From Gammaproteobacteria bacterium (GTDB taxonomy: Bacteria > Pseudomonadota > Gammaproteobacteria > CAJXQU01): a stretch of DNA of 35,068 nt. Where the stretch lies: positions 1 through 35,068 of the forward strand of contig JALSRM010000067.1 in the NCBI GenBank assembly GCA_026984775.1, read 5' to 3'. This document shows, piece after piece, positions 8,642 to 17,338 of the stretch. The notes beneath the pieces are model-generated. The model ran no database searches. It had not been told where the DNA came from and was given only the letters and a program-made list of their open reading frames with translations. The position numbers and the translations under genes are program-made. Numbering within the stretch: the first letter of the stretch is position 1; each line of letters begins with the position of its first letter.

Positions 8642-8688
8642 ATAGGTTAGTTTGCCGTAATTTATGATCCGGTGGTAGTCTGAATGAT

Positions 8689-9246
8689 ATGGAATATGAG
8701 GAAAAGACGGGTTGGATCCGAGGTGTCCGACACTGCCCATCCCCAAATCACGACGAACGCCCGGAGGGGACAGAAATCGACCTGCTGGTGATCCACGGTA
8801 TCAGCTTGCCGCCCCGGCAATACGGTGGGCCCTGGATCGATCGGCTGTTTACCAATTCACTGGATCCCGATGCACATCCGTATTTTCGGGAAATTGCTTC
8901 GCTGCGAGTCTCCAGTCATTTGTTGATCGACAGAACAGGGGCGATCACACAATATGTACCCTTGAACAAACGTGCCTGGCATGCAGGGCAATCCGAGTTT
9001 ATGGGGCGCTCATGCTGCAATGATTTTTCCATCGGTATTGAGCTTGAAGGTTATGATGACGAACCGTACGAAGTAGTACAGTACTCACGTCTGGTAGAGA
9101 TCACCCGATTGCTCCAGCAGGAATGGCCTTCTCTGTTCAGAGAAAGGATCGTTGGACACTGCGATATTGCTCCCGGCAGAAAAACCGATCCCGGGCCTGC
9201 CTTTGACTGGAAGCGATACTTTGAGGGTTTACAGTTTAGCTCCTGA
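8689..9246 (+). CDS. ampD: 1,6-anhydro-N-acetylmuramyl-L-alanine amidase AmpD
   Basis: The 185-residue cytosolic zinc amidase cleaves the stem peptide from 1,6-anhydro-MurNAc during peptidoglycan recycling. It follows E. coli AmpD almost end to end: GWIRGVRHCPSPNHDERPEG, LLVIHGISLPP, GGPWIDRLF, KRAWHAGQSEF, NDFSIGIELEG and GHCDIAPGRKTDPGPAFDW. Zinc ligands are visible as His36, His157 and Asp167, and the catalytic glutamate is in IGIELEG. It is divergent from the protease/AGCS pair with 47 bp between start codons. The next plus-strand gene begins 100 bp downstream, and no terminator is apparent. Confidence 0.96.
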   Translation: MEYEEKTGWIRGVRHCPSPNHDERPEGTEIDLLVIHGISLPPRQYGGPWIDRLFTNSLDPDAHPYFREIASLRVSSHLLIDRTGAITQYVPLNKRAWHAGQSEFMGRSCCNDFSIGIELEGYDDEPYEVVQYSRLVEITRLLQQEWPSLFRERIVGHCDIAPGRKTDPGPAFDWKRYFEGLQFSS

Positions 9247-9267
9247 TTGTGACAAGGTTCTCGGAAT

Positions 9268-9283
9268 GGGCTGATTTTCTGCA
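9268..9283 (+). promoter_or_regulatory. Weak sigma-54-like (-24/-12) element before the first PEP-CTERM gene
   Basis: The sequence GGGCTGATTTTCTGCA keeps the invariant GG and GC doublets 10 bp apart but matches the rest of the TGGCACG-N4-TTGCA consensus poorly. I report it mainly because the same position relative to the other two PEP-CTERM genes holds much better matches. It could be chance. Confidence 0.25.
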
Positions 9284-9346
9284 AAACTTTTTCTTCTCTT
9301 TCTTCACTAAACCTAGTGATAAGGGATAAACCGGAGAGGAGAAACA

Positions 9347-10015
9347 ATGAACCCAGGAAAGAATCTGATAAGAATCATCACATCAATAGGTTTCGGCCTG
9401 TTTTATACAGGCGCTTCTGCCTTTACTCTCAATTCAGAACTTGGTCCTTTAGCTATCGATTTTCGTGCGGCCACATGGCAAGCAGCCGATGGTCAGTCGC
9501 ATTTTTCGGAAGGTTCGGTTACAGCATTTGCCTATGACGATATTTCCATACCGGTTACTTTACCAACACCGGGAACACTCTCGTGGGAAAATGATGGCCT
9601 GGGAGTCAGTGGAGGAAGCCAGAATGATGAAATCGATGGCTCACAGGGGTTAGCCGTGATTGCAAATGATCATTCCTTGACAGCCGTAGGCGTCTGGCTG
9701 AACGATTTTTTCGCCACCACCGGCAGTATTGCCGAAACCGGGCGTCTTTCCTTTTTCAATCTGGGCAGCAATACCCCCTTCAAAGTGATCGATTTCACCA
9801 GCGATGTGCCCAATCTTCCAGGCTCGGATGATTACGCCTTTTATCTTGATTTTGGTGGGCCAGTGAGTTTTGGTGCAGCTCTGTTCACAACGCCCAATGG
9901 TGACCGTTCGGAATATGCAGTTGCCGGTTTTGATACAGCTGCTCCTGTTCCTGTGCCGCCTGCGATCTGGTTACTGGGCTCTGCTTTGATCTTTCTGCTC
10001 CGCAAACAAAGGTGA
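9347..10015 (+). CDS. PEP-CTERM (VPxPA-type) secreted protein, tandem copy 1
   Basis: The 222-residue product starts after a strong GAGGAG Shine-Dalgarno. Residues 1-25 are a Sec signal peptide (ending TGASA, then FTLNSE). The C-terminus has the exosortase sorting signal: VPVPPAIW, a hydrophobic helix (LLGSALIFLL) and a basic tail RKQR. Such proteins are cut and anchored by an exosortase (Xrt/EpsH) and are linked to exopolysaccharide and floc or biofilm formation; no exosortase lies in this window. The ectodomain contains GPLAIDFR, LSWENDGLGVSGG and the block shared with copy 2 (VGVWLNDFFATTGSIAETGR onward). The N-terminal half is only moderately like copy 2, while the C-terminal half is almost identical. 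The molecular role is unknown. Confidence 0.85.
   Translation: MNPGKNLIRIITSIGFGLFYTGASAFTLNSELGPLAIDFRAATWQAADGQSHFSEGSVTAFAYDDISIPVTLPTPGTLSWENDGLGVSGGSQNDEIDGSQGLAVIANDHSLTAVGVWLNDFFATTGSIAETGRLSFFNLGSNTPFKVIDFTSDVPNLPGSDDYAFYLDFGGPVSFGAALFTTPNGDRSEYAVAGFDTAAPVPVPPAIWLLGSALIFLLRKQR
9713..9951 (+). repeat. Near-identical 239-bp block, copy 1 (partner 10697-10935)
   Basis: Compared base by base with 10697-10935 (offset 984), I find two mismatches, at 9822 and 9886 (c here, t in copy 2). Identity stops abruptly on both sides: the upstream coding sequence is clearly diverged and differs in length, and the sorting-signal region after 9951 has many third-position changes. Confidence 0.9.
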
Positions 10016-10130
10016 ATGGAAGACAATCACCGCTTGTTTTTCGTCCACAGCACTGTGTACGTCTGTCTGATCTGTCGTTTTTTGGAGACAGATTGAGCTT
10101 TGAGATGACACTTTCTGGAAAGTAGCCTGC

Positions 10131-10159
10131 CCTAACCTTATGATTTTCAGAGGGTTAGG
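10131..10159. repeat. Inverted repeat just upstream of the sigma-54-type element
   Basis: Arms CCTAACC (10131-10137) and GGTTAGG (10153-10159) are perfect reverse complements with a 15-nt spacer. No T-run follows, so it is not a typical intrinsic terminator for copy 1. It might be an activator site or a hairpin. The remainder of the 255-bp gap between the two PEP-CTERM genes shows nothing else I can name. Confidence 0.45.
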
Positions 10160-10162
10160 ATC

Positions 10163-10178
10163 TGGCATGGTGCGTGCA
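10163..10178 (+). promoter_or_regulatory. Candidate sigma-54 promoter of PEP-CTERM copy 2
   Basis: TGGCATGGTGCGTGCA matches the TGGCAY-G-N4-TTGCA consensus at nearly all conserved positions, with GG and GC exactly 10 bp apart. Transcription would start near 10190, leaving a leader of about 80 nt before the ATG at 10271. The GGCATG...GTGC core recurs in front of the third PEP-CTERM gene (34117-34132). PEP-CTERM systems commonly include the PrsK/PrsR two-component pair, whose PrsR is a sigma-54-dependent activator. Confidence 0.6.
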
Positions 10179-10270
10179 ATGTAAGAAGCATGATGGCTTA
10201 CCCGGTATCAAAGGAAGGATTGTCGGGAAGTCTGCTTTTCAAGGAAATATCAAGAGACAAGGACGTGACT

Positions 10271-11002
10271 ATGACTATTCATTCAAAAATTCTTGGGATC
10301 ATTACATCTCTCGCAATCGGATTGCTCACTTCATCGGGCGTATCTGCATTTACCCTCAATTCTGATCTGGGTCCACTGGACATTGATTTTCGTACAAATG
10401 ACTGGATGCCCGCCCATGGTGCTACTCACTATACAACAGGAGGAGTCCGGGTCATTGCATATAACTCCATTTCTGTTCCTGTGACAACAGAGCCAACACC
10501 GGGACAGCTGTTCTGGGAAAATGACGGGTTTGGTGTCAGTGGTGGCGCACAGGATGATGAAATCGATGGTCCTCAAGGGATTGTTGTAACTGCGGCTCCT
10601 CCATCTCTCTCTCTTACAGGAACCACCCTGACACGGACACTGCCACAGCCCATACCTTCGATTACCGCCGTTGGTGTCTGGTTAAACGACTTTTTTGCCA
10701 CCACCGGCAGTATTGCCGAAACCGGGCGTCTTTCCTTTTTCAATCTGGGCAGCAATACCCCCTTCAAAGTGATCGATTTCACCAGCGATGTGCCCAATCT
10801 TCCAGGTTCGGATGATTACGCCTTTTATCTTGATTTTGGTGGGCCAGTGAGTTTTGGTGCAGCTCTGTTTACAACGCCCAATGGTGACCGTTCGGAATAT
10901 GCAGTTGCCGGTTTTGATACAGCTGCTCCTGTTCCCGTGCCGCCGGCCATCTGGCTGATGGGATCAGCCGTGATCTTTCTTTTCCGTAAACGGAAGGGTT
11001 AG
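10271..11002 (+). CDS. PEP-CTERM (VPxPA-type) secreted protein, tandem copy 2
   Basis: I place the start at the ATG at 10271 (243 residues) because AAGGA lies 6 bp upstream and the protein then begins with a clean signal peptide, MTIHSKILGIITSLAIG..., ending SSGVSA before FTLNSDLG. The reading frame is open for 27 more codons upstream, but that extension is not signal-like. The C-terminus is the sorting signal VPVPPAIW, hydrophobic LMGSAVIFLF, then RKRKG. Relative to copy 1 the N-terminal half is moderately similar (GPLDIDFR, FWENDGFGVSGG), with an extra segment of about 20 residues (PPSLSLTGTTLTRTLPQPIP) before the near-identical block. It would be a target of the same exosortase. A UUCG-loop terminator follows. 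Confidence 0.85.
   Translation: MTIHSKILGIITSLAIGLLTSSGVSAFTLNSDLGPLDIDFRTNDWMPAHGATHYTTGGVRVIAYNSISVPVTTEPTPGQLFWENDGFGVSGGAQDDEIDGPQGIVVTAAPPSLSLTGTTLTRTLPQPIPSITAVGVWLNDFFATTGSIAETGRLSFFNLGSNTPFKVIDFTSDVPNLPGSDDYAFYLDFGGPVSFGAALFTTPNGDRSEYAVAGFDTAAPVPVPPAIWLMGSAVIFLFRKRKG
10697..10935 (+). repeat. Near-identical 239-bp block, copy 2 (partner 9713-9951)
   Basis: Direct-repeat partner of 9713-9951 with two mismatches. It encodes the second half of the PEP-CTERM ectodomain and stops just before the sorting signal. Confidence 0.9.
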
Positions 11003-11037
11003 AGAGACACAATAAAAAAATATAGGCTCAAGACTTC

Positions 11038-11063
11038 AACCCCACTTCGGTGGGGTTTTTTTT
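11038..11063 (+). terminator. Intrinsic terminator after PEP-CTERM copy 2
   Basis: A perfect 8-bp stem AACCCCAC/GTGGGGTT closes a TTCG tetraloop and runs straight into further T residues (11056-11063). It ends the PEP-CTERM unit and separates it from the convergent minus-strand gene ending at 11114. Confidence 0.93.
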
Positions 11064-11113
11064 ACTTTGTTTCTGGTGAGATGAAAATCGGCACAGGTTC
11101 TAAACTCTAGCGA

Positions 11114-11749
11114 TCACTGTGAATAGCGTCTCACCAGATTCCAGATGAGAAGGGTAAATTCGGGACAGTTGAATCTCGGTTCACCCAAAATGACCAGCAG
11201 CATGCGCTTCTTTCCGACGTAGAGGGGCCAGGCACCAATCCGGCTGGCCCCTGCCGAGTCCATGGCACCCCAGCCGTGAATGGTCAGGCCGAAGTGTTTT
11301 TCCAGCCGCTTTTCATGGCGATCTTGTAGGGCGACGAGATCAGCACTTAAGGCAGAGAGCATTTCGGCCGTTTCAGCATCAAAGCCACAACTCGCCATGG
11401 TGCATCCTGCATCATCGACCAATAGTGCCTTGCCGGATGTGGATAACGAGGCCAGTAAAATTTCAGCAGTATCGCCAAACCCTGAATCAGGCAGTGTGAC
11501 CGGTTCATCAATGCCCTCGATCCAGGCCAGCGATTCTGCCTGCTCAAGTACAGAAACCATGGACTCCACATTGCTTGTTCCTGTCCATTCGATCAACTGT
11601 CCGGTCATAGGCCGGGGTGTTTCCTTTTGCCGGAGAAGGGACAACAGCAAATTTCTCAACGGTTCGCTGCTTGTGCTAGAGACAGCAAAGAAGGCACCTG
11701 CTGGAGTCGGTGCCATATAAACATTCTCTGCAAATTGATAGTCAGCCAT
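11114..11749 (-). CDS. Uncharacterised protein with possible Roadblock/LC7-like C-terminal domain
   Basis: I do not recognise this 211-residue protein with certainty. It has no signal peptide or membrane helix. The N-terminal half (about 1-90) is a mixed domain ending LAWIEGIDEPVTLPDSGFGD. The C-terminal half reads like a Roadblock/longin-type fold: a strand-turn-strand ALLVDDAGCTMASCGF, a long helix AEMLSALSADLVALQDRHEK, then strands RIGAWPLYVG and KRMLLVILGE and a final helix FTLLIWNLVRRYSQ. Proteins of that fold often modulate small GTPases or act in pilus or gliding regulation. It starts 9 bp after the upstream TPR-like gene and is probably cotranscribed with it. The fold assignment is a weak pattern judgement. 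Confidence 0.6.
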   Translation of the reverse strand: MADYQFAENVYMAPTPAGAFFAVSSTSSEPLRNLLLSLLRQKETPRPMTGQLIEWTGTSNVESMVSVLEQAESLAWIEGIDEPVTLPDSGFGDTAEILLASLSTSGKALLVDDAGCTMASCGFDAETAEMLSALSADLVALQDRHEKRLEKHFGLTIHGWGAMDSAGASRIGAWPLYVGKKRMLLVILGEPRFNCPEFTLLIWNLVRRYSQ

Positions 11750-11758
11750 CGGTTCGGA

Positions 11759-12481
11759 TCAGTTCCTGAAGAAATCTTCTGTCTCATTCCATTCCTTACG
11801 GGCGGCCAGTGACTTGCCGGCGAGTCTCGTGGTCATTGCCCTGAACTCTTGTTGAAGTGAATGGGTTCGATAAATCTCAAGAAGTTCGTAGGCAATTTCC
11901 AGATCACCGGGATCTTGTTCAAGTGCATTTTCGAGAATGGTTCTTGCTGCTTCGGTCTCACCTACCGCAAGTTTTTTTCTGGCTGTTGCTAAAGGAGATA
12001 GTTTTGCTTCAGCTGGCTCGCCAGTGACGATATTCGTCGTGGAGGAAAGACCCCGCGAAAGACGGGATTCGCGTGTGGGGATCAATTCGGCAGCATCGAC
12101 ACCGGTTTTGAGGTGCTCCTTGATGTACTTTTTGTGTTCCGTTGTCAGAAGTCTGTAGGTTGGACGCAGCACGGACTTTTTCAGATCCAATGCCTTTGGA
12201 CCAAGCACGATAAACAGATCGATCAGTGCACCGAAGTAAGCCTCTTCGTTTCCCAGCACATAATTGAGATAGATACGTTGGACATGAAATAACAGATCAC
12301 GGGGGTTACGTTTGATTTTCCTTGCCAGGTAATCAGCATAGGCGATTTGTTTTTTCTCACCCCGGAGTTTGGGAAGCAGATCCCGGATTGCAGGGAGCAG
12401 GTTGGGATCAAAAGGGTAATTTTCCGTAACTGTCTGCCGGTTCTGATTTGAATTATTTTTCTTAGCGAATATTGAACCCAT
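11759..12481 (-). CDS. Uncharacterised protein with TPR-like C-terminus
   Basis: I take the ATG at 12481 (240 residues); the frame is open to another ATG at 12562, but the 27 added codons cover an AT-rich stretch resembling a promoter and an AGGAGG that sits 24 nt before the chosen start, so the start is uncertain. The N-terminus is polar (NNSNQNRQ). A helical region (LPAIRDLLPKLRGEKKQIAY...) follows, with a linker near residue 150 rich in Ser and Thr. The last 75 residues resemble a tetratricopeptide pair: ARKKLAVGETEAARTILENA then LEQDPGDLEIAYELLEIYRT, a pattern also seen in FimV/HemY-type TPRs. No signal peptide is seen. Function is unknown; it shares a transcription unit with the possible Roadblock protein. 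Confidence 0.6.
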   Translation of the reverse strand: MGSIFAKKNNSNQNRQTVTENYPFDPNLLPAIRDLLPKLRGEKKQIAYADYLARKIKRNPRDLLFHVQRIYLNYVLGNEEAYFGALIDLFIVLGPKALDLKKSVLRPTYRLLTTEHKKYIKEHLKTGVDAAELIPTRESRLSRGLSSTTNIVTGEPAEAKLSPLATARKKLAVGETEAARTILENALEQDPGDLEIAYELLEIYRTHSLQQEFRAMTTRLAGKSLAARKEWNETEDFFRN

Positions 12482-12594
12482 GGACTGATTAAACTGGCTG
12501 TGTTTCCTCCTACCTTTATAATAATAACATACTGAGAATGCAGGATGATTTATATGCTTCACTGCACAGCCGGAACCGGCTATGGAAGAGAAGC

Positions 12595-13206
12595 TTAATG
12601 GCGGATATCTTTGTCAGGAAGGGTTATCTTTCCTGAAATAATGCTTTCCAAGGTATCGAGATAAAGCGCAGGTTCGATCTGCTGAACCTTTTCCCGGATG
12701 CTGTCAACACTTTCATGATCTGTAAGTGGGACTTTTCGCTGATTGAGAATGGGCCCTTGATCGTATTCTCCCGTCACGATATGAACCGTGGCACCGGTCT
12801 CCTTTTCACCGCTCTGCAAGACTGCTTTGTGGACGTGATCACCGTACATGCCCTGGCCTCCAAACCGGGGTAGCAGGGAAGGGTGAATGTTGAGGATCCG
12901 GTTACGGAAATCCATCAGCATTTTTGGTCCCAGTTTTTTCATGTATCCGGACAGGATGACCAGATCCACCTGGTGTTTTTTCAGTGTGTTGCAGATTGCC
13001 CTATCCAGATCTTCAGGATCTTCGTGAGTCTTACTGCTCAAATGGTAGGCCGGCATCCTATAGGCTTCCGCGTATTTGCGGGCATTGGCTTCCCGGTTAT
13101 TATAAATCAGGACAGCGGGCGCGGCCTCAAGCCCGTTTTCAATCGCCTGCAGGATCGCCAGCATGCTGCTGCCGTTATAGGAAGCCATAAAGCCCAGTTT
13201 CAGCAT
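12595..13206 (-). CDS. purN: PurN-family formyltransferase (phosphoribosylglycinamide formyltransferase-like)
   Basis: From the ATG at 13206 the protein has 203 residues. It shows the PurN fold: an N-terminal strand-loop LGFMASYNGSSMLAILQAIE, the catalytic ILNIHPSLLPRFGGQGMYGD with Asn106 and His108, and VHIVTGEYDQGPIL with Asp149, matching the Asn/His/Asp triad of 10-formyl-THF-dependent GAR transformylase. The phosphate loop is degenerate (YNGSS rather than GNGSN), and GGQGMYGDHVHKAV is a branch different from E. coli PurN, so an altered acceptor is possible. It lies divergent to gcvT, next to genes that make C1-THF. No purM is nearby, so this may be a paralogue rather than the housekeeping PurN. 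Confidence 0.8.
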   Translation of the reverse strand: MLKLGFMASYNGSSMLAILQAIENGLEAAPAVLIYNNREANARKYAEAYRMPAYHLSSKTHEDPEDLDRAICNTLKKHQVDLVILSGYMKKLGPKMLMDFRNRILNIHPSLLPRFGGQGMYGDHVHKAVLQSGEKETGATVHIVTGEYDQGPILNQRKVPLTDHESVDSIREKVQQIEPALYLDTLESIISGKITLPDKDIRH

Positions 13207-13266
13207 AACCCAAAGACAAGTCTCAGCCACGTCAGAAAAAATCATTATGACACAAACAGAAAAACA

Positions 13267-13295
13267 TGGTCACGAAAGGTGCATAAAGCTATGAT
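13267..13295 (+). promoter_or_regulatory. Candidate promoter of the gcvT-serB unit
   Basis: TGGTCA (13267-13272, 4 of 6) and TATGAT (13290-13295, 5 of 6) are 17 bp apart and would start transcription about 14 nt before gcvT. On the other strand the same -35 region with CATAAT (13249-13244) could serve purN. I looked for glycine-riboswitch core motifs in this short interval and found none. Confidence 0.3.
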
Positions 13296-13315
13296 GAACC
13301 CGAGCAGTAAACAGG

Positions 13316-14407
13316 ATGACACAGGTGAAAAAAACGGCTCTGTTTGATCAACATAGACACGCCGGTGCCCAGATGGTGGTGTATGCTGGCTGGGAAATGC
13401 CGTTGCATTATGGTTCTCAAATCAAAGAACACCATGCGGTGCGTTCAGATGTCGGAATTTTTGATGTGTCACACATGACACTGACCAGGATAGCCGGAAA
13501 AGAAGCACGGTTGTATTTACGAACGATACTCGCCAATGATGTTGGCAAGCTGGAACGGTCTGGCACCGCGCTTTATTCCTGCCTGTTGAATGAGGCAGGT
13601 GGCGTGGTGGACGATCTGATCGTCTACCGGCTGGAAGAGGATGACTTTCTCGTCGTTTCCAATGCCGGTACCCGGGAAAGGGTCAGGCAATGGTTTACAC
13701 AGGCAGCAGTTTCTCACGATGTCCGGATCGCTCCACAGGACGATCACGCCATCATTGCGGTCCAGGGCCCCCGGTCAAGACCGGTACTGGAAAGGATTTT
13801 CCCATCCGTTGCCGATGACATAGCGGGTCTTGCGCGGTTTTGTTTCTTTCGCTATCAGAATTCTTTTATTGCCTGCACCGGCTATACGGGTGAAGACGGC
13901 TTCGAGATCATTGTTCCCAAAGGGGAGGCCGTTGCTTTCTGGAAGCGGCTGATCACTGCGGGGGCACAACCCGCCGGGCTGGGTGCAAGGGACTCGCTGC
14001 GGTTGGAGGCAGGATACAATCTCTATGGCGTCGATATGGATGAAGAGACGACACCTCTTGAGAGTGGGCTTGAATGGTCGATCGCCTGGCAACCGGCTGA
14101 TCGTACATTTGTCGGTCGTGCGGCCTTGGAATCCTTGAAAAGAACAGGTGTCAAAAAAAAACGTACGGGGATTTTGTTGGAAGGGAAAGGTGTTTTTCGT
14201 AATCAGCAGAACGTTTTCCTCGATGATCGGCAGGTGGGGATTATCACCAGCGGTGGGTTTTCACCCACATTGGGCAGAGCCATTGCCCTGGCAAGGGTGG
14301 AACACTCCGTTACCGGCCAAGTGCACGTCGAGATCCGTGGGCGGCGCCATCTGGCAAAGGTCGTCAATCCCCCTTTCATCCTCGAGCAAGATCAGGACAC
14401 GATATGA
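13316..14407 (+). CDS. gcvT: Glycine cleavage system T protein (aminomethyltransferase)
   Basis: This 363-residue protein transfers the methylene of aminomethyl-H-protein to THF, releasing ammonia and forming 5,10-methylene-THF. It matches E. coli GcvT (364) throughout: [30 protein letters not shown], a THF-pocket YTGEDGFEI, and [20 protein letters not shown]. The C-terminal barrel ends [14 protein letters not shown]. The Shine-Dalgarno is poor, with CAGG directly abutting the ATG; the start is chosen by alignment with the family. The stop overlaps gcvP as ATGA. Unlike the E. coli gcvTHP order, no gcvH lies between T and P. Confidence 0.95.
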   Translation: MTQVKKTALFDQHRHAGAQMVVYAGWEMPLHYGSQIKEHHAVRSDVGIFDVSHMTLTRIAGKEARLYLRTILANDVGKLERSGTALYSCLLNEAGGVVDDLIVYRLEEDDFLVVSNAGTRERVRQWFTQAAVSHDVRIAPQDDHAIIAVQGPRSRPVLERIFPSVADDIAGLARFCFFRYQNSFIACTGYTGEDGFEIIVPKGEAVAFWKRLITAGAQPAGLGARDSLRLEAGYNLYGVDMDEETTPLESGLEWSIAWQPADRTFVGRAALESLKRTGVKKKRTGILLEGKGVFRNQQNVFLDDRQVGIITSGGFSPTLGRAIALARVEHSVTGQVHVEIRGRRHLAKVVNPPFILEQDQDTI

Positions 14408-17313
14408 GCAGTCAACAACGAAGACCACTGCATGAACTGGAGATGCGTGGCGATTTCATCCGCCGTCATATCGGCCTGGATTCGCAACAGTTGAAGGATG
14501 TCCTGGAATTTCTGGGGATGGAAAAGCTGGAGGATGTGATCGACCGGATCATCCCTGAAAACATCCTGCTCCAGGAACCGCTGTCGCTGACATCGACGAT
14601 CAGCGAGCGCGCCGTGAGGACTTATCTGCGAAAGATCCGTTCCCGCAACAAAGTCTTCATTTCCATGATCGGCATGGGGTACTACGGCACGGTGATGCCC
14701 GCGGTGATCAAGCGGAATGTGCTCGAGAATCCCGGTTGGTATACCGCATATACCCCCTACCAGGCGGAGATCAGTCAAGGGCGGCTGGAGGCATTGCTGA
14801 ATTTTCAGCAGATGGTGATCGATCTCACCGGCATGGAATTGGCCAATGCCTCTCTGCTGGATGAAGCAACGGCGGCAGCAGAAGCCATGGCGATGTCCAG
14901 ACGCCTGTCAAAGAACGAATCTAACACGTTCTTCGTCGATCAGGACAGCCATCCCCAGGTGATTGCCGTGATCAGGACACGGGCAAAAAGTCTGGGCTTC
15001 GATCTCGTCATTGGAGATGCATGGGTGGATTTGAAGGGTCAGGAGGTTTTCGGAGTCTATGTGCAATATCCGGGATCCAGTGGCGAGATCCGGGATATCG
15101 AAGTAGTAATACGCATGGCCCATGAGAAATCGGCACTGGCCACCGTAGGAACCGATCTGCTCAGTCTGGTCCTGTTGAAACCACCGGGTGAGATGGATGC
15201 GGATATCGTGGTGGGCAATTCACAACGTTTCGGTGTTCCCATGGGTTATGGCGGGCCACATGCCGCATTTTTTGCTACACGCGAAGCGTTCAAGCGATCC
15301 GTGCCCGGCAGGATCATCGGTGTCTCGGTAGATCAACATGGACAGTACGCCTGCCGGATGGCATTACAGACCCGGGAACAGCATATCCGCAGGGAAAAAG
15401 CCACCAGTAATATCTGCACCTCGCAGGTCCTGCTGGCCATTTTCGCCGGTTTTTATGCGGTTTATCACGGCCCCAAGGAACTGAAGCTGATTGCCCACCG
15501 CGTCCATCGTCTGACGCTGATTCTGGCCGAAGGGTTAAAACTGCTTGGATATGAACTCGTCAACACCGTCTATTTCGATACGCTGAAGATCCATGTCCCT
15601 GGCCGTGCCCGAAGGATAGCCGCCCGAGCCCTTGAAGCAGGTATCAATCTACGGGTCTATGATGCCGATTATCTCGGTATCTCCCTGGATGAGACCATTC
15701 GCAGGATCGAGGTGAGGAAACTGTGGAACGTTTTTTCCAGACAGACCTATACACGGGAAAAGTTGTATGTTGGGCCGCTGGACAAGGTGGTAGAAGAGTG
15801 TATTCCGGATCATTGGATGCGTACGCGCGCGTTCCTGACTCATCCGGTCTTCAACCTGTACCACTCCGAAAGCGAGATGATGCGTTACATGCGCGGTCTG
15901 GCGCGCAAAGACATTGCGCTGGATCGGTCAATGATCCCGCTGGGCTCCTGTACGATGAAGCTCAACGCTGCCGCCGAGATGCAGGCGATTTCCTATCGGG
16001 AATTCAATGCCATGCATCCCTTCGCACCGCTTGATCAGGCACAGGGCTACATGCAACTGTTCGAGGAACTGGAAGACATGCTCTGTGATCTGACCGGCTT
16101 CGATACCTTTTCCTTTCAGCCAAATGCCGGATCTCAAGGGGAGTATGCTGGTCTGCTTGTGATCCGAAAATACCATGAATCCCAGGGAGAGGGGCACCGC
16201 GATATTTGCCTGATCCCCGCTTCGGCACACGGAACCAATCCGGCCAGCGCCACCCTGGCGGGGTTGAAGATTGTGGTAGTGGCCTGTGATGAGAAGGGCA
16301 ATGTAGATGTAGACGATCTCAAGGCCAAGGCCAGTCAAAATTCCGACCGGCTTGCGGCACTTATGATCACTTACCCTTCCACGCATGGGGTTTTCGAGGA
16401 AGCCATCGTGGATATCTGCCGGATCATCCATGACCATGGTGGACAGGTCTATTTGGATGGTGCGAACTTCAATGCCTTAGTGGGAATCTGCCGACCGGCA
16501 CAGATCGGGGCCGATGTGGCGCACTTGAATTTGCACAAGACCTTTGCCATCCCGCATGGCGGTGGCGGGCCCGGCGTAGGTCCTATTGGCGTCCGGGCCC
16601 ATCTGGCGGCATTCCTACCCGATCATCCCGTGGTCGAGGGCGTCAACCCCGCCGCCGGCAAGACGGAAACTATTGGCGCCGTCTCTGCAGCCCCCTGGGG
16701 TTCTGCAAGCATTCTGCCCATAACTTGGGCCTATATTGCGATGATGGGCGCGCACGGATTGCGCCGGGCGACATTGGTGGCAATCTTGAACGCCAACTAT
16801 ATCGCCAAACGGCTCGCGCCTTACTACTCTATTCTCTACACCGGCAAACAGGGGTATGTGGCACACGAGTGCATCATCGATCTGCGACCGATCAAAAAGT
16901 CCTGTGGAATCACGGTGGACGATGTCGCAAAGAGACTCATCGACTATGGTTTCCACGCACCTACCATGTCGTTCCCGGTACCTGATACCATGATGATCGA
17001 GCCCACAGAAAGTGAAAACAAACGGGAGATTGACCGCTTCTGTGAAGCCATGATCGCTATCCGCAAAGAGATCCAGGCGATCGATGAGGGCAAGGTCGAT
17101 CGTGACAACAATCTGCTCGTCAATGCCCCTCACTCGGATGTTCTGCTCAAGGGAGAGTGGCCCTACCCCTACAGCACCCGGAAGGCCTTCTTTCCGCTGA
17201 TGGAAATCCAGGGGGATAAATACTGGCCACCGGTGGGCCGCATCGACAACCGTGCGGGAGACAAACACCTCGTGTGTACCTGCCCACCCATGGGTGCCTA
17301 TGAACCGTCTTGA
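14404..17313 (+). CDS. gcvP: Glycine dehydrogenase (decarboxylating), full-length P protein
   Basis: At 969 residues this is the fused, homodimeric form of the PLP enzyme that decarboxylates glycine and loads the aminomethyl group on lipoyl-H-protein. N-terminal features are [20 protein letters not shown] and [20 protein letters not shown]. The C-terminal half has the PLP-binding [18 protein letters not shown] with the Schiff-base lysine at residue 712, and [20 protein letters not shown] at the end. It is translationally coupled to gcvT (ATGA) and followed after 25 bp by serC. It needs H protein and lipoamide dehydrogenase, neither encoded here. Confidence 0.97.
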   Translation: MSSQQRRPLHELEMRGDFIRRHIGLDSQQLKDVLEFLGMEKLEDVIDRIIPENILLQEPLSLTSTISERAVRTYLRKIRSRNKVFISMIGMGYYGTVMPAVIKRNVLENPGWYTAYTPYQAEISQGRLEALLNFQQMVIDLTGMELANASLLDEATAAAEAMAMSRRLSKNESNTFFVDQDSHPQVIAVIRTRAKSLGFDLVIGDAWVDLKGQEVFGVYVQYPGSSGEIRDIEVVIRMAHEKSALATVGTDLLSLVLLKPPGEMDADIVVGNSQRFGVPMGYGGPHAAFFATREAFKRSVPGRIIGVSVDQHGQYACRMALQTREQHIRREKATSNICTSQVLLAIFAGFYAVYHGPKELKLIAHRVHRLTLILAEGLKLLGYELVNTVYFDTLKIHVPGRARRIAARALEAGINLRVYDADYLGISLDETIRRIEVRKLWNVFSRQTYTREKLYVGPLDKVVEECIPDHWMRTRAFLTHPVFNLYHSESEMMRYMRGLARKDIALDRSMIPLGSCTMKLNAAAEMQAISYREFNAMHPFAPLDQAQGYMQLFEELEDMLCDLTGFDTFSFQPNAGSQGEYAGLLVIRKYHESQGEGHRDICLIPASAHGTNPASATLAGLKIVVVACDEKGNVDVDDLKAKASQNSDRLAALMITYPSTHGVFEEAIVDICRIIHDHGGQVYLDGANFNALVGICRPAQIGADVAHLNLHKTFAIPHGGGGPGVGPIGVRAHLAAFLPDHPVVEGVNPAAGKTETIGAVSAAPWGSASILPITWAYIAMMGAHGLRRATLVAILNANYIAKRLAPYYSILYTGKQGYVAHECIIDLRPIKKSCGITVDDVAKRLIDYGFHAPTMSFPVPDTMMIEPTESENKREIDRFCEAMIAIRKEIQAIDEGKVDRDNNLLVNAPHSDVLLKGEWPYPYSTRKAFFPLMEIQGDKYWPPVGRIDNRAGDKHLVCTCPPMGAYEPS

Positions 17314-17338
17314 ATCCATACACCAAACAGGATAAAAC

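Noticed and set aside
10040-10110. CTGTCT/AGACAG inverted repeat after PEP-CTERM copy 1 as a terminator
   Set aside because: Short stem with a long loop, and the T-run lies inside the loop rather than after the stem.
13207-13315. Glycine riboswitch before gcvT
   Set aside because: The interval is only about 110 bp and shows none of the conserved glycine-aptamer core motifs; I could not run a covariance-model search.
13291-13347. 18-codon ORF overlapping the gcvT start, with AAAGG 10 bp upstream
   Set aside because: Could couple translation to gcvT, whose own ribosome site is poor, but the predicted promoter would start transcription inside it and nothing else supports it.
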